Shown here in pieces: positions 1 to 7,060 of a DNA stretch of 15,705 nucleotides; the stretch's first letter is position 1; each line of letters opens with the position of its first letter. The DNA is from Methylobacter sp. (GTDB lineage Bacteria > Pseudomonadota > Gammaproteobacteria > Methylococcales > Methylomonadaceae), in assembly GCA_023229605.1 (NCBI GenBank), contig JALNYY010000105.1:1-15705 (forward strand). The letters are read 5' to 3'. Under the pieces are notes generated by a model that had not been told where the DNA came from, ran no database searches, and saw only the letters and a program-made list of their open reading frames with translations. The translations under genes and the position numbers were made by a program.

Positions 1-380
1 ATTGAAGCGGCATCGAACCCGGCGATGCGCTTTCCGTGCCGCGCTTGCGGCATACCCAGCATCCCTGCCGATACCAGTTTGGCAGTGACCGCGGATTTAA
101 TCAGCCCTTGGGCATCAATAACCAAGTCATAATTATTTTTTGCGTAGCCGCGAATTTTTTTGAGCTGCCGAACAAAACCGGTCTTATCGCTTTTTAAGGC
201 TTTCAGATTAACCGTCAGGATGTTATCGATGTCGGGATTGTTTTTTAAAACCTCGGAAAAGCGTTCTTCAACGATCCAGTCGATCCGAATTTCCGGGGAG
301 CGGGCCTTGATGAACTGAAGAGCGACCATCGCATGGACGATGTCGCCCAGCGCCGAGAGTTTTACGATCGCGATTTTCAC
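1..380 (-). CDS. waaC: Lipopolysaccharide heptosyltransferase I (5' part)
   Basis: The first 126 codons of a GT9-family heptosyltransferase, running off the left edge. This enzyme adds the first L-glycero-D-manno-heptose from ADP-heptose onto Kdo2-lipid A at the cytoplasmic face of the inner membrane. The protein begins (V/M)KIAIVKLSALGDIVHAM. The GD pair is the N-terminal family signature and its aspartate is residue 13, as in E. coli WaaC. A hydrophobic strand with DAQGLIKSA lies near residues 90-100, also typical of WaaC. The start is GTG at 380-378 and overlaps the TGA of waaF in a GTGA arrangement, so the two are probably translationally coupled. Order glnE-ilvE-waaF-waaC is known from other gammaproteobacteria. 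Identity is secure; only the N-terminal domain is visible. Confidence 0.9.
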   Translation of the reverse strand, partial: MKIAIVKLSALGDIVHAMVALQFIKARSPEIRIDWIVEERFSEVLKNNPDIDNILTVNLKALKSDKTGFVRQLKKIRGYAKNNYDLVIDAQGLIKSAVTAKLVSAGMLGMPQARHGKRIAGFDAAS

Positions 381-1405
381 TTGGGTCCTGACTGGGTAAA
401 CGTTATCAATTCAAGAACCCGGTCAGGCGTGATGCCGGTCAGGCAAGCGGTATGGCCCAGCGGACATTCGCGCTTGAAACAGGGCGCGCAATCGAGATGC
501 AATGAGATAACTTGGGCCTTATCGTTCAGCGGCGGGGTAAAACCCGGATCGGAGGAACCGTAAATGGCGATGATTTTTTTATCCAGCGCGGCGGCGACAT
601 GCATCAGGCCGGAATCGTTGGTTACCACGGTATTAGCCAGCGACATCAAGTCCACCGCTTCGGCCAGGGATGTCCTGCCGGTGAAATCGGTGCAAAGGCC
701 GGAACATTGTTTGTTAATTTGTTCGGCATCGGCTTTGTCCTTATCGGAGCCGAACAGCCAGACCTGCCAGCCTTGGTCGATTTTATGCCGGGCGACTTCG
801 GCGTAATACTCGGCCGGCCAGCGCTTTGCTGGGCCGTATTCGGCACCGGGGCATAAGGCAAGGACTTTTGTTGAGGAGGTTAACTTAAACTTATCAATCA
901 CAGCCTGTTGCCGGTCTTTGCTGATCGTCAACGCAGGCTTTGGGTATGCAGGCGGCAGCTTTGCATCTTTGGGGAATCCCAGAGCGACAAACCGCTGCAC
1001 GGTCATGGTCAGCAGGTTTTTATCCAGCTTTCTGGCGTCGTTAAGCAAACCCCAGCGGCATTCGCCGATGTAACCGGTACGGACGGGAATATTGGCAAAG
1101 TACGGGGAGATTGCGGATTTCCAGGAATTCGGCAATAAAATGGCCTGACCGTAGCCTTCCGCGCGCAGGCTTTTACCTAATTTGATGCGCTCGATCAAGC
1201 CGAACTTGCCGCGCGGCAGCGGCATCGCAATGGCTTTGCTCACTTCGGGCATTCTTTCCAGCAGGGATAATGTCCATACCGGAGCCAGCACGTCGATCCG
1301 GCAGTCCGGGTAGATGTTTTTCAGCGCGATAAACAGGCTTTGCGCCATCACCATATCGCCGACCCAGGACGGGCCGACGACTAGAATCTTGGGATATTTT
1401 TTCAA
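377..1405 (-). CDS. waaF: Lipopolysaccharide heptosyltransferase II
   Basis: A complete 342-residue GT9 glycosyltransferase that adds the second heptose of the LPS inner core. Seen: an N-terminal GPSWVGDMVMAQ motif with the conserved aspartate at residue 17, a central LCPGAEYGPAKRWP nucleotide-sugar-binding segment, and the C-terminal TNDSGLMHVAAALD / IYGSSDP / CAPCFKRECPLGH blocks characteristic of WaaF. Length is normal for the family. The start appears to be TTG at 1405-1403: an in-frame TAA lies only four codons upstream, an AGG sits seven bases before the TTG, and the next in-frame ATG (codon 18) would remove the conserved N-terminal strand. It is followed directly by waaC with a 4-base overlap. 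Upstream, 240 bp of repeat-rich DNA separates it from ilvE, so it may have its own promoter or be read through from ilvE. Confidence 0.92.
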   Translation of the reverse strand: MKKYPKILVVGPSWVGDMVMAQSLFIALKNIYPDCRIDVLAPVWTLSLLERMPEVSKAIAMPLPRGKFGLIERIKLGKSLRAEGYGQAILLPNSWKSAISPYFANIPVRTGYIGECRWGLLNDARKLDKNLLTMTVQRFVALGFPKDAKLPPAYPKPALTISKDRQQAVIDKFKLTSSTKVLALCPGAEYGPAKRWPAEYYAEVARHKIDQGWQVWLFGSDKDKADAEQINKQCSGLCTDFTGRTSLAEAVDLMSLANTVVTNDSGLMHVAAALDKKIIAIYGSSDPGFTPPLNDKAQVISLHLDCAPCFKRECPLGHTACLTGITPDRVLELITFTQSGPK

Positions 1406-1432
1406 AGCTTTACCTGATTAGCTATAAGTCAA

Positions 1433-1509
1433 GTAGGGTGCGCTGCGCGTACCTTTATTGAATTTGGTGCGGTGCTTGGAAAATGGTACGCGTAGCGCAG
1501 CATACCTAC
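1433..1509. repeat. Imperfect inverted repeat, GTAGGG...CTAC family
   Basis: Left arm 1433-1453 (starts GTAGGGTGCGCTGCGCGTAC) pairs imperfectly with right arm 1485-1509 (starts GGTACGCGTAGCGCAGCATA) across a 31-base spacer. The arms mismatch at a few positions. The GTAGGG-ending, GCGC-rich palindromic style is shared with the element at 8585-8616, so both probably belong to one dispersed family in this genome. It lies between ilvE and waaF and has no coding capacity. Confidence 0.7.
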
Positions 1510-1530
1510 ATTGCTGTTTTACCTTTGAAC

Positions 1531-1598
1531 GGCCAAAGCAAGCTTTGGACTCCAAATATCACATCATGGATAGCGGAGTTCAAAGCTCGCTTTGAACA
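1531..1598. repeat. Pair of hairpins in inverted orientation (CAAAGC/GCTTTG repeat)
   Basis: Two short hairpins face each other. One is at 1533-1548 (CCAAAG, 4-base loop, CTTTGG); the other at 1578-1597 (GTTCAAAG, CTCG, CTTTGAAC; perfect 8-base arms). The reverse complement of 1531-1553 starts GGAGTCCAAAGCTTGCTTTG and resembles 1576-1595, GGAGTTCAAAGCTCGCTTTG, so the block is also a larger imperfect inverted repeat. It lies downstream of ilvE on the minus strand, where the 1578-1597 hairpin could help end or protect that transcript, but no T tract follows it. Confidence 0.6.
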
Positions 1599-1646
1599 CG
1601 AAAGACATGAAACATTATGTTTCTTTCTATCTTTTCAATCGAGCCA

Positions 1647-2570
1647 TTAAGCAACGTAAGTCAACCAGTCGGCATGATCGTCTCTGCGCCCATGCACATA
1701 GTCGAAATACAGCGACTGCAATTGCTCGGTGACCGGCCCGCGGCTGCCGGAACCTATGGCACGGTTATCCAGCTCCCTGATCGGCGTCACTTCAGCCGCA
1801 GAACCGGTAAAGAACGCTTCATCGGCAACGTAAATCTCATCGCGGGTAATGCGTTTTTCAATCACTTCATAACCTTGTTCCCTGGCAATGGTCATAACCG
1901 TATCGCGGGTAATGCCTTCCAGCGCCGAGGTGGTTTCAGGCGTATAAATTTTGCCGTTGCGCACCACAAACAGGTTTTCGGCGCTGCCTTCCGCCGCAAA
2001 TCCTTCATGATCCAGCATCAACGCTTCGTCATAACCGTTGGCCAAAGCTTCCTGCAATGCCAGGATGGAATTGATGTAATTGCCGTTGGCTTTGGCTTTG
2101 CACATGGTGCTGTTGTGATGGTTGCGGGTATACGACGAGGTGCGGATGCGGATGCCGTGCTCTATGCTTTCCGCGCCCAAATAAGCGCCCCATGACCAGG
2201 CCGCGACCATGACGTGGACTTTCAAGTTGTCGGCTCTAAGCCCCATGCCTTCGGAACCGTAAAAGCACATGCTGCGGATATAGGCGCTGTCCAGACTGTT
2301 CTTGGCAACCGCATCGCGGTGCGCCTGGTTAAGCTCGTCTTTACCGTAAGGCATTTTCATGTTCATGATATGCGCAGAACGGAACAGGCGGTCGGTATGT
2401 TCCTGCATCCTGAAAATCGCCGTGCCTTTTTCCGCGTGATAAGCCCTTATGCCTTCAAACACGCCCAAGCCGTAATGCAGGGTATGCGTCAACACATGGA
2501 CTTTAGCTTCGCGCCACTCAACCCATTTCCCGTCCAGCCAAATAACGCCGTCTCTATCGTCCATCGTCAT
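1647..2570 (-). CDS. ilvE: Branched-chain amino acid aminotransferase
   Basis: A complete 307-residue fold-type IV PLP aminotransferase catalysing the last, reversible transamination in valine, leucine and isoleucine synthesis with 2-oxoglutarate/glutamate. Seen: the N-terminal LHYGLGVFEGIRAY block (about residues 31-44), the PLP lysine in CKAKANGNYINS (K160 by count, the E. coli position), EGSAENLFVV near 195-204, and the phosphate-binding GITRDTVM and SAAEVTPIREL segments. Length matches the family. The ATG at 2570-2568 is preceded by GGAG eight bases upstream, which supports it over the ATG two codons later. It sits between glnE and waaF, a conserved gammaproteobacterial order, but is separated from both by repeat-containing spacers, so its expression may be partly independent. 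Confidence 0.95.
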   Translation of the reverse strand: MTMDDRDGVIWLDGKWVEWREAKVHVLTHTLHYGLGVFEGIRAYHAEKGTAIFRMQEHTDRLFRSAHIMNMKMPYGKDELNQAHRDAVAKNSLDSAYIRSMCFYGSEGMGLRADNLKVHVMVAAWSWGAYLGAESIEHGIRIRTSSYTRNHHNSTMCKAKANGNYINSILALQEALANGYDEALMLDHEGFAAEGSAENLFVVRNGKIYTPETTSALEGITRDTVMTIAREQGYEVIEKRITRDEIYVADEAFFTGSAAEVTPIRELDNRAIGSGSRGPVTEQLQSLYFDYVHGRRDDHADWLTYVA

Positions 2571-2614
2571 CGTTTATTCTCCAATATTTAAGTTTATTTA
2601 TATATGTAGGGATC

Positions 2615-2710
2615 ATGGAACACGGATGACACGGATTTAGCTGATTATCACTGATAAAAACAGATTCAAATCCGTTTCAATCCGTCCAATCAGTGTCATC
2701 CGTGTTCCAT
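2615..2710. repeat. 96-bp palindromic repeat with perfect 17-base ends
   Basis: The ends 2615-2631 (ATGGAACACGGATGACA) and 2694-2710 are perfect reverse complements. The interior repeats the ATCCGT/ACGGAT word several times (near 2631-2637, 2669-2674 and 2679-2684) plus a small TGATTATCACTGAT palindrome. It fills most of the 158-bp gap between glnE and ilvE. This style of repeat (a GGAACACGGATGACACGGAT word with its complement) is, from general knowledge, dispersed in several environmental bacterial genomes. It could fold into a long hairpin in the glnE-ilvE transcript. Confidence 0.8.
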
Positions 2711-2728
2711 TTTATAGCGAGATAGCCC

Positions 2729-5617
2729 CTACTCCATGTATTCATGCCAAATCCGCTCGACTTGGGCGCTCATTTTGGCGACCTCGGCCTCGGCGATAAC
2801 CGCCTTGTCCCCTTGTAAAACCTGCTTATGACCGAAATCGCGATAAGTACAATAAGCGTTTTTAAGGGTTTCCGCATTGGCTTTGGACATAAAGCCCTGC
2901 TGCTGCAAGCCTTCAAGCAGCCTCACATTATCGGTGTAGGTCGTCAGCGCCACATTTTTAGCCGCCTGATCTAAAACGCCAAATTGTACTATAAACTCAA
3001 TATCAGCAATACCGCCTTTGCTTTGTTTTAGATCAAACTTGTCTTTATCTTTGGTCGCCAGAGCCTCGCGCATTTTTTCGCGCATCTCGCGGACTTCTTT
3101 TTTTAAGCTTTCGGTGTCTCTGGGTAAACTCAAAATCCGGCTGCGTATGGCCTCATACTGTACTTTGAGCTGCGGGTCGCCTGCGATAAACCGCCCCCTG
3201 ACCAGCGCCTGCAACTCCCATGTCCATGCCTGGTTTTTCAGGTAATCCTCGTAGGCGTTGACATGCGCGACCAACAAACCGGAGTCGCCATTGGGGCGCA
3301 AGCGCATATCGACTTCATAGAGTACGCCGGACAGCATCTTGGTATCGAGAATATGCCGGACTTTCAAACCCAAACGGCCGTAAAACTGGGCGCAGGAAAT
3401 CGGCTTTGCGCCATCGGTCATCGCATTGCCGTCCTTGCAATCGTACAAAAACACCAGATCCAGGTCGGAGCCGTAACCCAGCTCAATACCGCCCAACTTG
3501 CCGAAACCGAGCACGGCAAAGCCTGTCGAAGTATTGTCGGTTTCCGGCGGCAAGCCGTGCTTGTCGGTCAACATCAGCCATGCACGCCCGACGACATGCC
3601 CGACGATGCTTTCGGCGATATAGGTCAGGTAATCGCTGACCACCATCAGCGGAATTGCGCCCATAATATCGGCGGCGGCCACCCTCAGCACATTCAGTTG
3701 CTTGAACTGGCGCAACACCACCATCAGCTGCTCAAGATCCTGCTCTTCAATATGCGCCAACAAACCGTTAAGCCGCTGATCAAGATCGGCTTTTTTTAGC
3801 GGCTCGAACAGGGAGCGGGTATCCAGCAGTTCATCGAACAATACCGGGTACTGCGATAAATAATCGCAAATCCACGGGCTGGCCGACGACAGCTTGATCA
3901 ATTGGGACAACGCGCCTGGGTTTTCGGACAATAACGATAAATACACATTCCGGCCCGCGACCGCCTCGAACAAGCCGAGCAGCCGCAGCAGGGTTTCGTC
4001 CGGGTTAGCAACCTGCTGCATGGCTTCTATCAGCTGCGGCATCAGCCGGTCGAGCACGCCCGCGCCTTTGGCGGTCAGCCTTCTGACGGCGGCGGAATTT
4101 TTAAAATCCTTTATCGCAGCAAGTATCGCGCCGGCGTCTTGGATACCCCATTCTTTTAAATGCTCCATCAGCTCTGAGTCATCTGCCACGCAAGCCCAAA
4201 TTATTGCCGTTCGTGGTGAGCCTGTCGAACCATCATGTTTTGATAGCGAAAAAACCTGGTCGAAGACTTCATGCACCTGCTTTCTTACCTTATCCAGATC
4301 CTGTTTAAAGCTAGGCCAATCCGGATAATCCAGCGAATACGCCAATATCCGTTGCACGGCCGGGTCTTTCGGCAGATCGTGGGTTTGCCTGTCCTGATAT
4401 TGCTGGATATGGTTTTCCGCCCGGCGCAGGAACCGGTACGACTGCGTCAATTGATCCACGTCCTGTTGCAGCAGCAGCTCCCGCTCGCCCAGCAGTTGCA
4501 AAACATCCAGGATGGGCCGGATCTGCAGGGCTTTGTCATTGCCGCCGCGTATCAGCTGGAACGCCTGGCCGATAAACTCGATTTCTCGGATGCCGCCCGG
4601 CCCGAGCTTGATATTTTCCATACGGTCTTTGCGCCGCAACTCCTGGGTAATCTGCGCCTTTAGCGAGCGCAATTCCTCAAACGCGCCGTAATCGAGATAA
4701 CGCCGGTACACAAAAGGCCTGAACATAGCCATCAATTGCGCGCCGACTTTAAAGTCGCCCGCGACCTGACGCACCTTGATCATCGCATAACGCTCCCATT
4801 CCCTGGCCTGGGTCTGGTAATAGTTTTCCATGCCGTCGAAAGTCATGATGATCGGGCCGCTATCGCCATAAGGCCTCAACCGTATATCGGTGCGGAACAC
4901 AAAACCGTCTACGGTAATCTCATCCAGGACTTTTATCAGGTTGCGGCACAGCTTGGTAAAAAACTCGCCATAGGTCGTTTCTTTCCTGTCCGGCAATACG
5001 CCGTCTTCCGCGTAGGCAAAAATCAGGTCGATGTCCGAAGAATAATTCAATTCGTAAGCGCCTAATTTCCCCATGCCCAGCACCACGATCTGCTGCGGGC
5101 TGCCGTCGGATAATAACGGCGTGCCGCGCAGTTCGCAGGCCTCCTGGTAGAGAAAATCCAGCGCGTATTGAATACAGGCATCGGCCAGATGCGACAAATC
5201 GGCCAGCGTTTCCGACAATTCGGCCCAACCGGCCAAATCCCGCCAGGCTATCCTGACCATTTCCCTGCGCCGGAAGTCGCGCAGTTTCGTCATTAACTCG
5301 GCCTGCGTGCGCGCCAGCCCTTCGGTTGAGCTCAGGGCAAGTTTTTCGACATAACTGTTTTCGCCGTAAATAGCCGATAAATCGCCGGAGTTGACCAGCT
5401 CGACCAGCAGCTCAGGTTTGCGGGTGCAACTTTCGGCGATAAACAGGCTGGAACACCAGACCTTGACGATAGCTGTGTTAAACTCCGGCGTTGGAGTGAT
5501 ATTGAGCTTAAGTTCTGCGACCCGTTCATCCCACTTTGTCAGCGCATCGATCACCGTAGCCTTTAATTCATCAGGCAGCGCAGCAAATTCGGATTCGAGG
5601 TTCTTGATAAAAGTCAT
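2729..5617 (-). CDS. glnE: Bifunctional glutamine synthetase adenylyltransferase/adenylyl-removing enzyme
   Basis: A complete 962-residue GlnE, which adenylylates glutamine synthetase under nitrogen excess and removes AMP by phosphorolysis under nitrogen limitation, responding to PII and glutamine. Two nucleotidyltransferase-like domains are visible. The N-terminal deadenylase has GMGKLGAYELNYSSDIDLIF at 181-200 (metal-binding D195 and D197). The C-terminal adenylylase has GFGKLGGIELGYGSDLDLVF with D718 and D720. Each is followed by a helical region ending in GGIREIEFIGQ or GGIADIEFIVQ. Length is close to the usual 945-990. The linker near residues 461-471 reads DGSTGSPRT, the translation of a dispersed palindrome (see 4207-4235), so this stretch is probably an in-frame insertion. 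ATG at 5617 has no strong Shine-Dalgarno (CACCT precedes it). It heads the minus-strand run glnE-ilvE-waaF-waaC. Confidence 0.97.
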   Translation of the reverse strand: MTFIKNLESEFAALPDELKATVIDALTKWDERVAELKLNITPTPEFNTAIVKVWCSSLFIAESCTRKPELLVELVNSGDLSAIYGENSYVEKLALSSTEGLARTQAELMTKLRDFRRREMVRIAWRDLAGWAELSETLADLSHLADACIQYALDFLYQEACELRGTPLLSDGSPQQIVVLGMGKLGAYELNYSSDIDLIFAYAEDGVLPDRKETTYGEFFTKLCRNLIKVLDEITVDGFVFRTDIRLRPYGDSGPIIMTFDGMENYYQTQAREWERYAMIKVRQVAGDFKVGAQLMAMFRPFVYRRYLDYGAFEELRSLKAQITQELRRKDRMENIKLGPGGIREIEFIGQAFQLIRGGNDKALQIRPILDVLQLLGERELLLQQDVDQLTQSYRFLRRAENHIQQYQDRQTHDLPKDPAVQRILAYSLDYPDWPSFKQDLDKVRKQVHEVFDQVFSLSKHDGSTGSPRTAIIWACVADDSELMEHLKEWGIQDAGAILAAIKDFKNSAAVRRLTAKGAGVLDRLMPQLIEAMQQVANPDETLLRLLGLFEAVAGRNVYLSLLSENPGALSQLIKLSSASPWICDYLSQYPVLFDELLDTRSLFEPLKKADLDQRLNGLLAHIEEQDLEQLMVVLRQFKQLNVLRVAAADIMGAIPLMVVSDYLTYIAESIVGHVVGRAWLMLTDKHGLPPETDNTSTGFAVLGFGKLGGIELGYGSDLDLVFLYDCKDGNAMTDGAKPISCAQFYGRLGLKVRHILDTKMLSGVLYEVDMRLRPNGDSGLLVAHVNAYEDYLKNQAWTWELQALVRGRFIAGDPQLKVQYEAIRSRILSLPRDTESLKKEVREMREKMREALATKDKDKFDLKQSKGGIADIEFIVQFGVLDQAAKNVALTTYTDNVRLLEGLQQQGFMSKANAETLKNAYCTYRDFGHKQVLQGDKAVIAEAEVAKMSAQVERIWHEYME
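4207..4235. repeat. Dispersed palindromic repeat inside glnE
   Basis: On the plus strand the stretch contains CCGTTCGTGGTGAGCCTGTC followed by GAACCATCATG, the half-palindromic repeat whose reverse complement contains TTCGACAGGCTCACCACGAA. Its two usual translations are visible here: GSTGSPRT on the glnE strand and VRGEPVEP on the other. From general knowledge this sequence is highly repeated in many proteobacterial genomes, usually between genes. Here it is read in frame in the linker between the two GlnE catalytic domains (residues about 461-471). Confidence 0.7.
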
Positions 5618-5693
5618 AGGTGAAAGGCGTCAATGGAAAAGCCCCATGATAACGAAAACGGATGCGCAACAAGTAGCGCTATTTGCAGGCATC

Positions 5694-5722
5694 TTGATTG
5701 AAACTAGAACGAGGCTTAATAA
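5694..5722 (+). promoter_or_regulatory. Candidate sigma-70 promoter for the lipoprotein gene
   Basis: TTGATT (5694-5699) and TAATAA (5717-5722) are spaced by 17 bases, a fair match to -35/-10 elements, in the 154-bp divergent gap upstream of the lipoprotein gene. Transcription would start near 5729, which would leave out the possible ATG at 5724 and favour the start at 5772. Pattern match only. Confidence 0.3.
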
Positions 5723-5771
5723 AATGATAAAGTTCGATAAATTCCCATTAAACTATTTACGATTTAGACTT

Positions 5772-6236
5772 ATGAAAACGCCTATATTTACAAAAAAATT
5801 CTTTTTTGCCGCCTTGACCGGCATGGTTATCGCGCTATCGGTTTCCGGCTGTTCGGATGACAAGGAAAAAACCGCGGCAGCGAAAACAGCACCCGCTAAC
5901 ATTGTGCATAATCCATTCGACCATTCCCATGATGTCGAAGTAACCGATATACAAAAGCACAAGTTTGAGCATGATTTTGCCAACCAGTGCGTGCAGCGGG
6001 AGTTGAAGAATTCGACCGATAAAGAAGCCGATAAAGAACGCTACGCTACGCCGTGCATGTGCATAGCTAAATTTTTGATGAAAGACCTGACTGCAGAGGA
6101 AGCCGAAAAATTTATCGGCGAACATAAAAATGCCCAGTCTTTAGTCATCAAGTATGAAAGTGCGGCTTATCATTGCCTGCAACAGAACGCCCACCCTAAA
6201 GGCCCGGATTTTTCCAGAGCGCCGCAGGTTAACTGA
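5772..6236 (+). CDS. Small Cys-containing lipoprotein of unknown function
   Basis: A 154-residue predicted lipoprotein. The N terminus has a basic start (MKTPIFTKK), a hydrophobic core (FFFAALTGMVIALSV) and a lipobox-like VSGC with the lipidated cysteine at residue 27, followed by a charged DDKEK linker. D at +2 would favour inner-membrane retention under the E. coli Lol rule. The mature part is rich in charged residues and has four more cysteines (QCVQREL, TPCMCIAKF, YHCLQQ), which could form two disulfides or hold a metal in the periplasm. An in-frame ATG at 5724 has a GAGG nine bases upstream and would give a 170-residue product, but with a signal peptide of over 40 residues; I prefer 5772, though it lacks a clear ribosome site. 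It stands alone, convergent with the peptide operon to its right. I do not recognise the family. Confidence 0.75.
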   Translation: MKTPIFTKKFFFAALTGMVIALSVSGCSDDKEKTAAAKTAPANIVHNPFDHSHDVEVTDIQKHKFEHDFANQCVQRELKNSTDKEADKERYATPCMCIAKFLMKDLTAEEAEKFIGEHKNAQSLVIKYESAAYHCLQQNAHPKGPDFSRAPQVN

Positions 6237-6272
6237 CTGATTGGCTTGAACGGGTAAAATATGTAGCATGTA

Positions 6273-6303
6273 GGCGGGGTTAGGGCTAACTCCTAACCCC
6301 GCC
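6273..6303. terminator. Shared hairpin between convergent genes
   Basis: A perfect 12-base stem GGCGGGGTTAGG / CCTAACCCCGCC with a 7-base loop lies in the 70-bp gap between the convergent lipoprotein gene and bufC. No clear T tract follows on either strand, so it is a strong hairpin in the right place for a bidirectional terminator or transcript-end stabiliser rather than a textbook intrinsic terminator. Confidence 0.6.
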
Positions 6304-6306
6304 CAC

Positions 6307-7053
6307 TCAAACAACAGTAATAACCGTCTTTTCAGCCAGTTCTTTGAGTATCTGCAAGCCGCCCTCCATAATCATTTCAGGATTGGGATGATTCGATTCC
6401 TCGGCAACCTGTCTTAGACAATCTCCTGCCGGTGCCTGTTCATGCTCTTGAATTATTTGCAGTAACCGGTAAGTAAGCGGGGTGATTGCTATGAAATTAA
6501 CCTCGTCATCCGGATTGCGGTAGACAACCAGGAATGTGGCTAGTTCCGGCGCCGTTTCAGGTAAATAACCGGGCGAAATTTGCTGGACGGGATATTGATA
6601 GGCCAGCGGCCAAGCTACGGGAGATAGCTGAATACGCCGGTTTTGCAAATCATCCAGGTTCTGCTGATTTTCGGACACGGATTCCTGGGCAATAGACAAG
6701 GCCATTTCCACCCATTCGTAATGCGCCAGCTCCAGCATAAACGGAAAATCAGCCGAACTGTCCCGCTCGTTTTGCAGATAGTCCAGGAATTCTTCCGGTA
6801 TTTCAGAAAAATGCGGCGATTGGCTGGCATGTTTGGCAAAAAAATCCTGCCCAAGCTCAAACCATTGCCGGTCGTTCAATAGCGTCCGCAACACCGGAAA
6901 ATTGGCTGACAGAAAGCTGTCGATATTGTTAAAAAACAGTTCGCGGTACATAGCCATGCGTTGCGGTTCGACATCGGCAGGCGGCGGATTGTTTTCGGGG
7001 TCTCTGATATATGCTGCAAACTCAAGCTGTTTGGCTTTAAAGTCGACGCTCAT
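6307..7053 (-). CDS. bufC: BufC/HvfC-type RiPP maturation partner (DUF2063)
   Basis: A 248-residue DUF2063 protein. In HvfB-HvfC and MbnB-MbnC type systems this subunit binds the precursor and presents it to the DUF692 iron enzyme. Seen: the N-terminal family block with QLEFAAYIRDP, then RMAMYRELFFNNIDSFL (about residues 32-48), FPVLRTLL, and a second part with ELAHYEWVEMAL and a winged-helix-like C terminus (FIAITPLTYRLLQIIQEH). A longer reading starts at 7080 and overlaps bufB by 20 bases. I prefer ATG at 7053-7051 because GAGG lies five bases upstream and overlaps the bufB stop codon, and because conserved sequence starts just after it. The stop of bufB is 7 bases before this start, implying translational coupling. 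It is the last gene of the operon; the DoxX-like fourth gene often found in such operons is not present here. Confidence 0.88.
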   Translation of the reverse strand: MSVDFKAKQLEFAAYIRDPENNPPPADVEPQRMAMYRELFFNNIDSFLSANFPVLRTLLNDRQWFELGQDFFAKHASQSPHFSEIPEEFLDYLQNERDSSADFPFMLELAHYEWVEMALSIAQESVSENQQNLDDLQNRRIQLSPVAWPLAYQYPVQQISPGYLPETAPELATFLVVYRNPDDEVNFIAITPLTYRLLQIIQEHEQAPAGDCLRQVAEESNHPNPEMIMEGGLQILKELAEKTVITVV

Positions 7054-7060
7054 ACCTGCC

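Noticed and set aside
1617..2195. 192-codon plus-strand open frame over ilvE
   Set aside because: Antisense shadow of a fully conserved aminotransferase gene.
2615..2710. Possible CRISPR-like unit
   Set aside because: There is only a single palindromic unit with inverted ends, no regularly spaced direct repeats and no cas genes.
3263..3799. 178-codon plus-strand open frame inside glnE
   Set aside because: Fully antisense to conserved GlnE catalytic sequence; His/Gln-rich composition is typical of a shadow frame.
5391..5771. Long upstream extension of the lipoprotein frame
   Set aside because: It runs antisense through the start of glnE and would bury the signal peptide; starts at 5772 or 5724 are sensible.
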